From assembly GCF_020025155.1 (NCBI RefSeq), contig NZ_CP073751.1:558001-622000 (forward strand): a DNA stretch of 64,000 nt, read 5' to 3'. Made by a program: the position numbers and the translations under genes. Positions 28,507 to 37,276 of this stretch are shown one piece after another (position 1 is the first letter of the stretch; the number at the start of each line of letters is the position of its first letter). This DNA comes from Halopseudomonas nanhaiensis (GTDB taxonomy: Bacteria; Pseudomonadota; Gammaproteobacteria; Pseudomonadales; Pseudomonadaceae). The notes under the pieces were generated by a model. That model searched no databases and was not told the DNA's origin. It worked only from the letters and a program-made list of their open reading frames with translations.

Positions 28507-28974
28507 TCAGCCTTGAGCAAATTGAGAAGTTTGGGGTTTGTCCTGCACGAAGCGCGTTCCGGGATTGATGACCAATTGGCCGTCAAGCATGGCGGTGCAG
28601 CCAAGCAATACCCTATAGCGCATGTCCTTGCGGCAGGTCAGGGTGAATTCCACCAGCCAGCAGCGATCGCCCAGCACCAGGGGGGTGCGAATGACGTGAC
28701 GCTCCTGCATATGACCGTTGGAACTCTTGATTCGTTTAACGTCGACCCGTTCGGCTTCGCAGCGCTTGCCGCGCAGGTTGGATCGAGCGCCAGTATGCGC
28801 CGTGAAGCGGACCCAGGTAACGCCGTCACGCTCGAACGTCTCGATGTCACTGGCGTGGAGGGCTGACGTCCTGGCGCCGGAATCGACCTTGGCCATGACC
28901 TGATTGATACCCAGGTCGGGCAGTCCTATCCACTCGCGGAGGCCGATCACGCTCAGGTGGTCAAAGGTTTTCAT
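28507..28974 (-). CDS. rimB: RimB-like retropepsin/ATP-dependent zinc protease family protein
   Basis: 155-residue protein of the retropepsin-like family (once called ATP-dependent zinc protease). The catalytic-type triad is [11 protein letters not shown], near residue 32. RimB in Pseudomonas is reported to act with RimK in S6 modification. ATG 28974 ([22 protein letters not shown]) is preceded by AAGGAGAC. The gene heads the rimB-rimK pair. No rimA-like gene is adjacent: upstream, across about 100 bp, is the divergent hslR. Confidence 0.88.
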   Translation of the reverse strand: MKTFDHLSVIGLREWIGLPDLGINQVMAKVDSGARTSALHASDIETFERDGVTWVRFTAHTGARSNLRGKRCEAERVDVKRIKSSNGHMQERHVIRTPLVLGDRCWLVEFTLTCRKDMRYRVLLGCTAMLDGQLVINPGTRFVQDKPQTSQFAQG

Positions 28975-29075
28975 GTTGCGTCTCCTTATCCCGCCCACAG
29001 ATGGCGCGCATCATGGGGCAAGTCATCCGTTCCCACAAGCCTGTTAGACTCATCGGAAAGGGGAGTACAGACGCG

Positions 29076-29483
29076 ATGACAGACGAAGGCAAGGTGCGGC
29101 TGGACAAATGGCTGTGGGCCGCACGTTTTTTCAAGACCCGGGCGCTGGCCAAGGCGGCGATCGAAGGGGGCAAGGTGCAGTGCCAGGGTGAGCGCTGCAA
29201 GCCGGGCAAGGAGCCCGGAATCGGCGATGTTTTCGAGATTCGCCAGGGTTTCGATGTCCGCTTCGTCGAAGTGAAGGCGTTGAGCGGACAACGCCGGGGA
29301 GCGAGCGAAGCGCAGTTGCTGTACGAGGAAACCGCCGACAGTATCGCGCGCCGTGAGGCGGCGGCAGCACGGCGCAAGGCCATGGGTGCCGGGGCGGTCA
29401 TCAGCGAACATCGCCCGACCAAGAAGCAACGGCGGGACATCCATCGGTTCCGCGACGAGCGCAACGCGCCGTCCGGAGACTAA
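29076..29483 (+). CDS. hslR: Heat-shock protein 15, S4-domain RNA-binding protein
   Basis: 134 residues. The S4 RNA-binding fold occupies the N-terminus (VRLDKWLWAARFFKTRALAKAAI) and a basic tail follows (IARREAAAARRKAMG, TKKQRRDIHRF). E. coli Hsp15 binds free 50S subunits carrying a nascent chain and helps recycle them after heat shock. ATG 29076 has an AAAGGGGAG site upstream. It is followed 34 bp later by hslO, another heat-shock gene; a TATAAT at 29489 between them may give hslO its own promoter. Confidence 0.93.
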   Translation: MTDEGKVRLDKWLWAARFFKTRALAKAAIEGGKVQCQGERCKPGKEPGIGDVFEIRQGFDVRFVEVKALSGQRRGASEAQLLYEETADSIARREAAAARRKAMGAGAVISEHRPTKKQRRDIHRFRDERNAPSGD

Positions 29484-29517
29484 GTCGCTATAATTCAGCC
29501 TTTTTGCAGGTGCAACC

Positions 29518-30399
29518 ATGCAGTCTACGGACGTCACCCAGCGCTTTCTGTTCGATAATGCCGACGCTCGCGGCCAACTGGTTTCACTCGAGCTGGCCTA
29601 CCGCGAGATTCTCGCCAAGCATGATTATCCCGAACCCGTGCGCGCGCTTCTCGGTGAAATGCTGGCCGCTTCGGTCCTGCTGTCGACCGCCATCAAGTTC
29701 GACGGCCTGCTCATCCTGCAGGCGCGCTCTTCCGGACCGCTCTCCACGCTGATGATCGAGTGCTCGAGCAGTCAGGAGGTGCGTGGCATCGCCCGCTACG
29801 CCGATGATCTGGCGGGCGAGCGGCTGAACGAACTGATGCCGGACGGCCTGTTGGCCATCACCATCGACCCTGACAACGGCCAGCGCTATCAGGGCATCGT
29901 TTCCCTGGAGGGCGGCACGCTGGCGAATGCGCTGGAAGGATACTTTGCCAACTCCGAGCAATTGCCTACCCAGTTCCGTCTGGTTGCCGACGGGCGAGTC
30001 GCCCGCGGCTTCATGCTGCAGGCGCTGCCGGCCGATCGCCAGCCGGACCCTGAACAACGGGCTGCTACCTGGGAGCACCTGTCGATCCTGGCCAACACAC
30101 TCAGCGCCGAAGAGCTCATCAGTCTGGATAACCAGACGGTGCTGCGCCGCCTTTATCACGAAGAGGATGTGCGCCTGTTCGATGAAAGCCCGGTGATATT
30201 CAAATGCAGTTGCTCGGCGGAACGATCCGGTAACGCAATTGTCAGTTTGGGACGTGAGGATGCGTTGGCTCTGCTGGATGAGCGGGGCGGCGAAGTGGCG
30301 GTTGATTGCCAGTTCTGTAATGCCTCCTATCGCTTTGACCGTGAGGCACTGGAAGGTTTGTTCGAAGCGGCAGAGGAGCGTGCCAGGGGTCTTCATTGA
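29518..30399 (+). CDS. hslO: Redox-regulated chaperone Hsp33
   Basis: Holdase that switches on under oxidative unfolding stress. 293 residues; the C-terminal redox switch is visible as CSC near residue 230 and CQFC about 30 residues later, the four zinc-binding cysteines. The chaperone core includes QSTDVTQRFLFDNADARGQ and YFANSEQLPTQF. It follows hslR and precedes pckA across 226 bp. Confidence 0.96.
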   Translation: MQSTDVTQRFLFDNADARGQLVSLELAYREILAKHDYPEPVRALLGEMLAASVLLSTAIKFDGLLILQARSSGPLSTLMIECSSSQEVRGIARYADDLAGERLNELMPDGLLAITIDPDNGQRYQGIVSLEGGTLANALEGYFANSEQLPTQFRLVADGRVARGFMLQALPADRQPDPEQRAATWEHLSILANTLSAEELISLDNQTVLRRLYHEEDVRLFDESPVIFKCSCSAERSGNAIVSLGREDALALLDERGGEVAVDCQFCNASYRFDREALEGLFEAAEERARGLH

Positions 30400-30625
30400 A
30401 AACTTGCCAGCTCGGCCGGGATCTCCGATTCCGGCCATAGGTTCTATGTATGAGCCAAGGCGGTGAGATTTAGCGCGGCAGGGTTTTTTTTGGCATAATG
30501 GCGCCTTTGCGCGATGCTCTGGCGCTGATATAGACGCTGTAAAAACCCTTTCTCCCCTAGGTGCTGAGGCCGAGCCGATCGGTCTTTATGGAAATTTCGG
30601 TCGAGGCCGAAGAGGACGACGTTAG

Positions 30626-32170
30626 ATGACGCATGCTAGCAACACTGTTTATACCGACCTGAGTATCGCCCACCTGATCGAGCTGGCTGTTCAGCGCAAC
30701 GAAGGCCAGCTGGCCGATACCGGGGCGCTGGTGGTCAAGACCGGTGAGCGCACTGGCCGTTCGCCGATGGACCGCTTCATCGTTGACGAGCCGTCCACCA
30801 GCGACGCCATTGCCTGGGGGCCGATCAATCGCAAGTTTCCCGCCGAGAAGTTCGACGCGCTCTGGGACCGGGTGACGGCCTATGTCGCAGGCCGCGACAG
30901 CTTCGTTTCGCATGTGCATGTCGGCGCGGATCCCGAGCATTACCTGCCGGTCGTGATGACCACCGAAACGGCCTGGCACAACGTGTTCGGTCGCACGCTG
31001 TTCATCAATCCTCCGCGCCACAACCCGGCCGACAAGCCGGTCTGGCAGATTCTCAATGCGCCCTACTTTACCTGTGAGCCGGAGCGTGACGGGACCAACA
31101 GTGACGGCTGCGTCATCATCAATTTCGCCCAGCGCAAGGTTCTGCTCGCAGGCATGCAGTACGCCGGTGAAATGAAGAAAGCCATGTTCTCGGTTCAGAA
31201 CTTCCTTCTGCCGGCCAAGGACGTATTGCCGATGCACTGCTCGGCCAACGTGGGTGACGAGGGCGATACTACGTTGTTCTTCGGTCTGTCCGGCACTGGC
31301 AAGACCACGCTGTCCGCTGACGAGTCGCGCAACCTGATCGGTGATGACGAGCACGGCTGGGCCGAAGGCAGCGTCTTCAACATCGAAGGCGGTTGCTACG
31401 CCAAGTGTATCGACCTGTCGCAGAAGAACGAGCCGGTCATCTGGAATGCCATCAAATTCGGCTCGATCGTCGAAAACGTGGTGATCGATCCGGAAACCCG
31501 CGTAGCCGATTACACCGATGTCAGCCTCACGCAGAATACGCGCGTTGCCTATCCGCTGGAGCACGTTCGCAAGCGTGTGGTAGAGAACCGCGCCGGTGAG
31601 CCGAACGCGATCATCTTCCTCACGTGCGACCTGACCGGCGTGCTGCCGCCCGTGTCGATCCTTAACAATGAGCAGGCGGCCTATCACTTCCTGTCCGGCT
31701 ACACGGCGCTGGTCGGCTCCACCGAAATGGGCTCGGGTAGCGGCATCAAGTCGACGTTTTCCACCTGCTTCGGCGCGCCGTTCTTCCCGCGTCCGGCCGG
31801 CGAGTACGCTGAACTGCTGATCAAGCGCATCAATGGTTTCAACAGCAAGGTGTACCTGGTCAACACCGGTTGGACCGGTGGTGGCTATGGCGAGGGCACT
31901 CGCTTCAGCATCCCGACTACCCGCGCAATCATCGCCGCGGTTCAGTCCGGCGCGCTGATCGGTGCCGAGACCGAGCACCTTCCGGTGATCAATCTGGACG
32001 TGCCGAAGTCGGTACCCGGTGTGGACAGCAAGCTGCTCAACCCGCGCAACACCTGGTCCGATCCGGCGAAATACGACGCTGCAGCGAAGGAGCTGGCGCG
32101 TTTGTTCACCGAGAACTTCAAGAAGTTCGAGGTGGCCGAGTCGATCGTCAAGGCGGGTCCCTCTGCCTGA
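30626..32170 (+). CDS. pckA: Phosphoenolpyruvate carboxykinase (ATP)
   Basis: Gluconeogenic enzyme making PEP and CO2 from oxaloacetate and ATP. 514 residues, full length. The ATP site is [14 protein letters not shown] with the metal-binding DDEHGWAEG; substrate-binding [10 protein letters not shown] lies near residue 45 and the lid-region [11 protein letters not shown] near the C-terminus. It stands alone with a 226-bp upstream region. That region has a TTGGCATAATGGCGCC stretch at about 30488 that could serve as a promoter. A strong terminator follows. Confidence 0.97.
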   Translation: MTHASNTVYTDLSIAHLIELAVQRNEGQLADTGALVVKTGERTGRSPMDRFIVDEPSTSDAIAWGPINRKFPAEKFDALWDRVTAYVAGRDSFVSHVHVGADPEHYLPVVMTTETAWHNVFGRTLFINPPRHNPADKPVWQILNAPYFTCEPERDGTNSDGCVIINFAQRKVLLAGMQYAGEMKKAMFSVQNFLLPAKDVLPMHCSANVGDEGDTTLFFGLSGTGKTTLSADESRNLIGDDEHGWAEGSVFNIEGGCYAKCIDLSQKNEPVIWNAIKFGSIVENVVIDPETRVADYTDVSLTQNTRVAYPLEHVRKRVVENRAGEPNAIIFLTCDLTGVLPPVSILNNEQAAYHFLSGYTALVGSTEMGSGSGIKSTFSTCFGAPFFPRPAGEYAELLIKRINGFNSKVYLVNTGWTGGGYGEGTRFSIPTTRAIIAAVQSGALIGAETEHLPVINLDVPKSVPGVDSKLLNPRNTWSDPAKYDAAAKELARLFTENFKKFEVAESIVKAGPSA

Positions 32171-32191
32171 TTCGCACGCTTCAATGGTGTG

Positions 32192-32218
32192 AAAAAACCC
32201 GCCTTCCGGCGGGTTTTT
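32192..32218 (+). terminator. Intrinsic terminator of pckA
   Basis: A GC stem CCCGCC / GGCGGG with a TTCC tetraloop, extended by A-T pairs, is followed by five T residues, 21 bases beyond the pckA stop. It separates pckA from the tRNA operon promoter. Confidence 0.9.
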
Positions 32219-32270
32219 CGTTTTTCGCAGGGCGACGCAACCCATTGATTACAAAAGGCGGGAAAAAGTG

Positions 32271-32298
32271 TTGACAGTACCTGCCGGGCCGGTAAAAT
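32271..32298 (+). promoter_or_regulatory. Sigma-70 promoter of the tRNA operon
   Basis: A perfect -35 TTGACA and a -10 TAAAAT are separated by 16 bp, 63 bp before tRNA-Asn. The GC-rich discriminator GGCGCGCC just after the -10 is what is expected of stable-RNA promoters under stringent control. Confidence 0.85.
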
Positions 32299-32360
32299 GG
32301 CGCGCCTCAGCAGGGGTTATGTGACAGCTTCAAGGTCCCTGTCGAGGCGTTTGAGATAAT

Positions 32361-32436
32361 TCCGCGATAGCTCAGTCGGTAGAGCAAATGACTGTTAATC
32401 ATTGGGTCCCTGGTTCGAGTCCAGGTCGCGGAGCCA
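32361..32436 (+). tRNA. tRNA-Asn (GTT)
   Basis: 76 nt including an encoded CCA. Acceptor arms TCCGCGA / TCGCGGA pair, the T-arm has GGTTCGAGTCC, and the anticodon loop reads CTGTTAA with anticodon GTT. First of three tRNAs in one transcript. Confidence 0.97.
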
Positions 32437-32449
32437 TCTTCTACGATAT

Positions 32450-32526
32450 CGGGGTATAGCGCAGTCTGGTAGCGCGCCTGCTTTGGGAGCAGGATGTCGG
32501 GAGTTCGAATCCCCCTACCCCGACCA
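32450..32526 (+). tRNA. tRNA-Pro (TGG)
   Basis: 77 nt including encoded CCA. Acceptor CGGGGTA / TACCCCG; anticodon stem CCTGC / GCAGG around loop TTTGGGA, anticodon TGG. It lies 13 nt after tRNA-Asn. Confidence 0.97.
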
Positions 32527-32535
32527 TTTTTATAT

Positions 32536-32611
32536 GGGTCGTTAGCTCAGTTGGTAGAGCAGTTGGCTTTTAACCAATTGGTCGTAGGTTCGAATCCTAC
32601 ACGACCCACCA
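32536..32611 (+). tRNA. tRNA-Lys (TTT)
   Basis: 76 nt including encoded CCA. Acceptor GGGTCGT / ACGACCC; anticodon stem TTGG / CCAA around loop CTTTTAA, anticodon TTT. Only 9 nt from tRNA-Pro. No terminator was seen after it, so transcription may run into the DUF2891 gene. Confidence 0.97.
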
Positions 32612-32695
32612 TCTTCGATATATCTTCCTCCGCCGATCTTGCCTCACAGGCATCGTTTTGCGCATCGGTGCGCAAGCGAACCGATCGGTTCCCGC

Positions 32696-33742
32696 ATGGC
32701 CCAAGCAGATATCTATTCAGCATGGAGCATGTTCTTGTCCTCCCTCGATTCTTCCACCGCAAGCCGTCTCGCGCAGATCGCCCTGGGCCATGTGCAGCGC
32801 GAATATCCGCATTCCGAAACCGTGCGCAGCCACGGGCCTGAGGACAGCGCTGGTACCCCTTGTAGCGATCATCCGATCTTCTTTGGCAGCTATGACTGGC
32901 ATTCCTGCGTGCATGGCCACTGGCTGCTTGCGCGACTGCTACGGCGGTTCCCTGGGTTACCTGAAGCCGCAGCGATAACGGCATTGTTCGAAAGCAGCTA
33001 CACGGCTGAAAAGGTCTTACGGGAGCTGGCGTTTTTCGACAGGCCGGGGCGGGCAGGCTTCGAGCGGCCGTATGGTTGGTGTTGGTTTTTCAAGCTGTTC
33101 AGCGAACTGGATCAGCTTGAGGCTCAGCACCTGGGGCGCTGGACCAGCGCGCTGCAGCCATTCGCGGACAGACTGTCGGAGCTGCTTAAGCTCTATCTGC
33201 CACGTCTGCTATACCCGATCCGTAGCGGCGCTCACAACAATACCGCTTTTGCGCTGCTACTGGCGGGCGACTTCGCCTTCCGATTCGATCCTGGTCTGCA
33301 TGAGCAGATTTCCGAGCAGGCGAGCCGGTATTTTCTCCCGGATCGGGATTACCAGGGCTGGGAGCCGGGCGGGGAGGATTTTCTATCGCCTGGCTGGCAG
33401 GAGGCATTGCTCATGCAGCAGGTGCTTGGTGATGCGTTCCCGGCGTGGTTCGACGCATTCCTGCCGCATCTGGCTGACGGTAGCCCGGCCCAGTTGCTAC
33501 ATCCGGTCCAGGTTTCCGATCGAAGCGATGGCCGTCTGGCTCATCTGGATGGGTTGAACCTCAGTCGGGCATGGTGCATGCGAGAAGTCGCGGAAGGTCT
33601 ACCGGCAGATCATCGGACGCGGGCGATACTGGTCACCGCTGCTGAGAGCCATCTGCAGGCGGGTGCCGGTCACCTGCAGGATGACTACATGGGCGAGCAT
33701 TGGCTCGCGACGTTTCTGGTGTTGGCACTCGACGGGCGCTAG
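32696..33742 (+). CDS. DUF2891 family protein
   Basis: About 348 residues, soluble, rich in Trp and His. Family-like elements are LAQIALGHVQREYPHSETV, HPIFFGSYDWHSCVHGHWLL, YGWCWFFKLFSELD, RSGAHNNTAFALLLA and HLDGLNLSRAWCM. The layout recalls an alpha/alpha-barrel glycosidase or epimerase, but no function is established to my knowledge. ATG 32696 is tentative; ATG 32729 (MFLSSLDSS) would also fit and neither has a good ribosome site. It directly follows the tRNA operon and converges on ndh with a 4-bp gap. Confidence 0.8.
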   Translation: MAQADIYSAWSMFLSSLDSSTASRLAQIALGHVQREYPHSETVRSHGPEDSAGTPCSDHPIFFGSYDWHSCVHGHWLLARLLRRFPGLPEAAAITALFESSYTAEKVLRELAFFDRPGRAGFERPYGWCWFFKLFSELDQLEAQHLGRWTSALQPFADRLSELLKLYLPRLLYPIRSGAHNNTAFALLLAGDFAFRFDPGLHEQISEQASRYFLPDRDYQGWEPGGEDFLSPGWQEALLMQQVLGDAFPAWFDAFLPHLADGSPAQLLHPVQVSDRSDGRLAHLDGLNLSRAWCMREVAEGLPADHRTRAILVTAAESHLQAGAGHLQDDYMGEHWLATFLVLALDGR

Positions 33743-33746
33743 CGCC

Positions 33747-35066
33747 TCAATGCAGCTTCAGACGCGGTTCGGTGCTGCGCCCGATGCGGTCACTGAGCAT
33801 CAGCATCATGGTCCTTGGCAGCCCGTACAGCGCCATCTGATGCATCCGGTACAGGGATATGTAGAACATCCGGGCGAGTTTGCCCTCAAGCATCACGCTG
33901 CCGGTCAGGTTCCCCATCAGGTTGCCGACCGCATCGAAGCTGGCCAATGAGATCAGCGAGCCGTAATCCTTGTAGGTGTATTCCTGCAGCGCCTTGCCTT
34001 CGAGCAGCCGTTTGAAGTTCTTCGCCAGCAAGCTCGCCTGCTGATGCGCGGCCTGGGCGCGGGGCGGCACCGTCCGGCCTTCTTCGCCGGTGGGGCAGGC
34101 GGCGCAATCGCCGAATGCGAAGATGCGCGGCTCGTTCGGTATCTGCAGCGTACGCGTGACCACCAGCTGATTGATCCGGTTGGTTTCCAGTCCCAGCTGC
34201 GTGAGAAAAGCCGGAGCCTTGATGCCGGCGGCCCACACCTTGAGCGATGCAGGGATTCTTTCGCCATTGGCCAGCAGCAGGCCGTCGGCGGTCACTTCCT
34301 TGACCGGCGAGCCGGTATGGATGTGCACGCCCAGGTTGTTCAGCGTGTGCGTTACCGGTTCGCTGATCCGTTCGGGTAGCGCAGGCAGCACCCGGTTGCT
34401 GGCCTCGACCAGGTTGATGTTGAGATCTTCCGGGCGGATTCGGTCCAGTCCGTAGGCCTGCAGCATTCGCGCGGCGTGATTGAGCTCGGCCGCCAGTTCC
34501 ACTCCGGTAGCGCCGGCGCCGATGATCGCGACGTTGATCGGCTCACCCGGGGTATGCTCGATAGCCTGCGCCTTCATGTACTGGTTGAGCAGCAATCGGT
34601 GGAAGCGCTCGGCCTGCGCGCGGGTATCGAGAAACAGGCAATGCTCGGCAGCCCCGGCGGTATTGAAGTCGTTGGTGTTGCTGCCTACCGCTATGACGAG
34701 ATAGTCGTAGCCCAGCTGACGTTCGGGGATCAACTCGCTGCCTTTCTCATCCTTGATCGCGGCCAACGTCACCTTGCGCTGCTCTCGGTCCAGCCCGGTC
34801 ATGGCGCCCAGCTGAAAGTGAAAGTGATTCCACTTGGCCTGGGCCACGTAATTGAGTTCATCTTCGGTGGAGTTGAGCGATCCGGCGGCCACTTCATGCA
34901 GCAGCGGCTTCCAGATGTGGGTCATGTTGGCGTCAGCCAAAGTGATCTGGGCGCGTTTCTTCTTTCCGAGCGTGCGGCCAAGGCGGGTGGCGAGTTCCAG
35001 ACCGCCGGCACCGCCACCCACCACGAGGATACGCGGCAGGGCGGTTTGCGTTTCTGATTGCGACAT
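33747..35066 (-). CDS. ndh: Type II NADH:quinone oxidoreductase
   Basis: Single-subunit, non-proton-pumping NADH dehydrogenase. 439 residues with two dinucleotide folds: FAD site ILVVGGGAGGLELATRLG at the N-terminus and NAD site VAIIGAGATGVELAAEL near residue 180. The FAD-binding FAFGDCAACP and the C-terminal membrane-associating region (LARMFYISLYRMHQMALYGLPR) fit NDH-2. It is followed upstream on the same strand by a small DUF3094-type gene. Confidence 0.92.
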   Translation of the reverse strand: MSQSETQTALPRILVVGGGAGGLELATRLGRTLGKKKRAQITLADANMTHIWKPLLHEVAAGSLNSTEDELNYVAQAKWNHFHFQLGAMTGLDREQRKVTLAAIKDEKGSELIPERQLGYDYLVIAVGSNTNDFNTAGAAEHCLFLDTRAQAERFHRLLLNQYMKAQAIEHTPGEPINVAIIGAGATGVELAAELNHAARMLQAYGLDRIRPEDLNINLVEASNRVLPALPERISEPVTHTLNNLGVHIHTGSPVKEVTADGLLLANGERIPASLKVWAAGIKAPAFLTQLGLETNRINQLVVTRTLQIPNEPRIFAFGDCAACPTGEEGRTVPPRAQAAHQQASLLAKNFKRLLEGKALQEYTYKDYGSLISLASFDAVGNLMGNLTGSVMLEGKLARMFYISLYRMHQMALYGLPRTMMLMLSDRIGRSTEPRLKLH

Positions 35067-35115
35067 TAACGAGACTCATCTGCTAAACGGGAATCTGTCG
35101 TCAGTCGAGAGCGTC

Positions 35116-35292
35116 CTAACCGAGGACGAGCGATGCCAGAGCGCGGGACAACAGTCCCAGACCGATCACGCTGCCAAGGATGATGGCGAGCAACACCCAG
35201 ACTCTGAACGGCTTGCGTTCGACCTGATGCAGCGGGGAGCTCAAGTATTCCTCGACCCGCTTCTGATCTTCCGGATACAGACGACTTGGCAT
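35116..35292 (-). CDS. DUF3094-type small membrane protein
   Basis: 58 codons, MPSRLYPEDQKRVEEYL at the start, then one hydrophobic helix (VWVLLAIILGSVIGLGLL) and a short tail. This pattern matches the small DUF3094 family of pseudomonads, as far as I recall; function unknown. An AAGG sequence precedes the ATG. It lies 49 bp upstream of ndh in the same direction, so the two may be cotranscribed and the protein may be linked to the respiratory chain, which is inference. Confidence 0.75.
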   Translation of the reverse strand: MPSRLYPEDQKRVEEYLSSPLHQVERKPFRVWVLLAIILGSVIGLGLLSRALASLVLG

Positions 35293-35490
35293 GGCATGAC
35301 CTTTTTTATGGCGATGCGCAGTACGGCGCTGCGCGATAGGCTTGACTGACTATGCGGCCATTCTAGTATGCGGCCAGCAAGAATGCATCAGGCTTGCTCG
35401 TCAAGCGGTCAGGCTGCGACCGATGCGCGCAGATCCGCTTGGCATGTGGCTGTGCTGCTACCATGAGCGCCTTCTTAGCGAGGAAGATCC

Positions 35491-36165
35491 ATGCTCTCGG
35501 CGAGTTTGCTGACTACCGTGCAAATGCTTTTGCTGCTGACCGCTCACGCGGCGGTGCTGGTATATGCGCTGGTCCGTGTGCGGTGGATCGAGCTGATCGC
35601 CGATCAGCGTCGACAACATCTGTTCTATGGCAGTGTGTTTCTGCTGGCCGTGCTATGGCTGTTGCGGCGCGAGTTCGATAGCGGCCTGAGTTTCCATTTT
35701 CTGGGCCTGACGGCTGTAATGCTACTGCTCGACTGGCCGCTGGCGATCCTCGCCGGCTCGCTGGCGCAGTTCGCTCTGGTGCTCCTGGGCGTGGACGATG
35801 CAGCGGCGTTCGGAGCCAACGGGCTGCTACGGATCCTCGCGCCGGTGCTGGTCACCGTGATGATCAGCCAGGCGCTGGAGCGGCTAAAACCGACCAACCT
35901 GTTTCTGTACATTTTCATCAGCGGGTTCTTCGCTGCGGGGATAGCGGCGGTGGTGACCCTGTTGCTCGGGATGGGGCTTCTCGCCTGGTCAGGCAATCTG
36001 GTCGCGCCTGATTCGGCAATGGAGTTGTTCGGGTACGCCTTGCTGGTGATGTTTCCCGAAGGTTTCATCAACGGCACGGCAATCGCGGCGCTGGTGGTTT
36101 TCCACCCTGACTGGGTGGAAACCTTCGACGCGGACCGCTACCTGCAGGAACCTTTCGATTCCTAG
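35491..36165 (+). CDS. Energy-coupling factor transporter permease-like (CbiM-type) membrane protein
   Basis: 224 residues with six or seven hydrophobic helices. The pattern LKPTNLFLYIFISGFFAAGIAAVV and MFPEGFINGTAIAALVVFHP resembles the CbiM/ECF S-component-like family found as solitary genes in pseudomonads. No ATPase or T-component gene is nearby, and no metal- or vitamin-related riboswitch was seen. Function uncertain. An AGGAAG site precedes the ATG. Confidence 0.72.
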   Translation: MLSASLLTTVQMLLLLTAHAAVLVYALVRVRWIELIADQRRQHLFYGSVFLLAVLWLLRREFDSGLSFHFLGLTAVMLLLDWPLAILAGSLAQFALVLLGVDDAAAFGANGLLRILAPVLVTVMISQALERLKPTNLFLYIFISGFFAAGIAAVVTLLLGMGLLAWSGNLVAPDSAMELFGYALLVMFPEGFINGTAIAALVVFHPDWVETFDADRYLQEPFDS

Positions 36166-36231
36166 GCTGAGCCAGATCAATACTCGCCGCACCCATTCAT
36201 GCTGCAATGCGGTTTTATTCGGAGAACCGAC

Positions 36232-36447
36232 ATGAGCGTTTACGCCTTAGCCAGAACCACCATGGAGCAAGCCCTGGAGCGCGCCGCTGCGCAGGGCTAC
36301 GACGAGCAGGACATCGCCCGCGCGCTGATGAGCGAAGTGATCGCGGTGTACAAGCGTGGCCGCACGAACGCCGATATCGCCCATGAGCTGGGGTTTCTTG
36401 CCGACAACCTTGACGACGATGCCGACTACGCGTTCATGCGGCCCTGA
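36232..36447 (+). CDS. Small conserved hypothetical protein
   Basis: 71 codons with a good GGAG ribosome site. The sequence is helical and charged: MSVYALARTTMEQALERAA, then IARALMSEVIAVYKRGRTN and an acidic end DNLDDDADYAF. No membrane segment or signal peptide. I do not recognise a domain. Convergent with the SIMPL gene, two bases apart. Confidence 0.65.
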   Translation: MSVYALARTTMEQALERAAAQGYDEQDIARALMSEVIAVYKRGRTNADIAHELGFLADNLDDDADYAFMRP

Positions 36448-36449
36448 TA

Positions 36450-37154
36450 TCAGGGTAGCGTGACCTCGATGACGCCGTCAGCGCTGACCGTGACATCGGC
36501 CTGCCCACCTTCGACGGACGGTGTCGACATCTCGCGGTCGGCGGCCATGCTCATCTTGGCTGCGCCGCGAAAGAACACCGGCGGCGGAGCGAACTGAGTG
36601 TTCAGGTTCAGGTTGACGATCTTGTAGGTGTTTCCGCCCAGCGCGCGGGTGGCAATGTCGGCGCGCGAGCGAAACGCGTCCACGGCTTCCTTGATAAGTT
36701 CGTCCTCGGTGCTGCGCTGACTGGCCGTGGACAGGCTGAAGTCCATGTTGGCCAGGCTCAGCGAACCGAGCAATTGGCCGGTCAGCTTCGACAGCGCGGC
36801 GAAATCGCTGCCCTCGAGAATTATCTCGCCGCGTTCGCGCCAGGCGACGATGGACTTGCCGTCTTCGCTATAGACCGGATAGCTGCTGCGATTACCGCTG
36901 CTCACCGTCACGCCGGATGTCCCGCGAGCCGTCTTCAGCCCGTCATTCAGCTGCCGGGTGATGCGCTCGGCGACGGTGGCGGGGTCCTGATGCTGGTCTT
37001 CGGCGTACAGCGTCACGCGCATGGTGTCGTGGCTGACTGAGCGCTCGACTTCTGCACGGAGTGATACCTGGTTGTAGCGAGGCTCATCGGCCAGTACCGA
37101 GGCCGACATGAACGACAGTGCGAGCACGCAGCTCAGCACGCAAGAATGACGCAT
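36450..37154 (-). CDS. SIMPL (DUF541) periplasmic protein
   Basis: 234 residues beginning with a clear signal peptide (MRHSCVLSCVLALSFMSASVLA), so periplasmic. The body has the SIMPL/DUF541 pattern: LRAEVERSVSHDTMRVTLYAEDQH and the repeated beta-alpha segments. The family is widespread and tied in E. coli (YggE) to oxidative-stress resistance, without known biochemistry. An AAGGAG site precedes the ATG. Divergent from the RoxS-like kinase across 122 bp. Confidence 0.85.
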   Translation of the reverse strand: MRHSCVLSCVLALSFMSASVLADEPRYNQVSLRAEVERSVSHDTMRVTLYAEDQHQDPATVAERITRQLNDGLKTARGTSGVTVSSGNRSSYPVYSEDGKSIVAWRERGEIILEGSDFAALSKLTGQLLGSLSLANMDFSLSTASQRSTEDELIKEAVDAFRSRADIATRALGGNTYKIVNLNLNTQFAPPPVFFRGAAKMSMAADREMSTPSVEGGQADVTVSADGVIEVTLP

Positions 37155-37276
37155 GGGTGTTTCTCCTTGAACAGCCGGCTTTGACGAAGCTATAAGAGTA
37201 CGTCGGCGATGCTCTGCGACGCACATGTCGGCTGTTATGCCATGCTCAGAGCAGTTGTGCCAGACATCCGTAGTCA

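Noticed and set aside
30557-32245. A 562-codon open frame on the minus strand
   Set aside because: Wholly antisense to pckA, whose motifs are complete; it has no recognisable domain.
32361-32611. tRNA cluster as an attachment site for an integrated element
   Set aside because: No integrase, no repeated tRNA 3' end and no foreign-looking genes follow; the tRNAs are intact.
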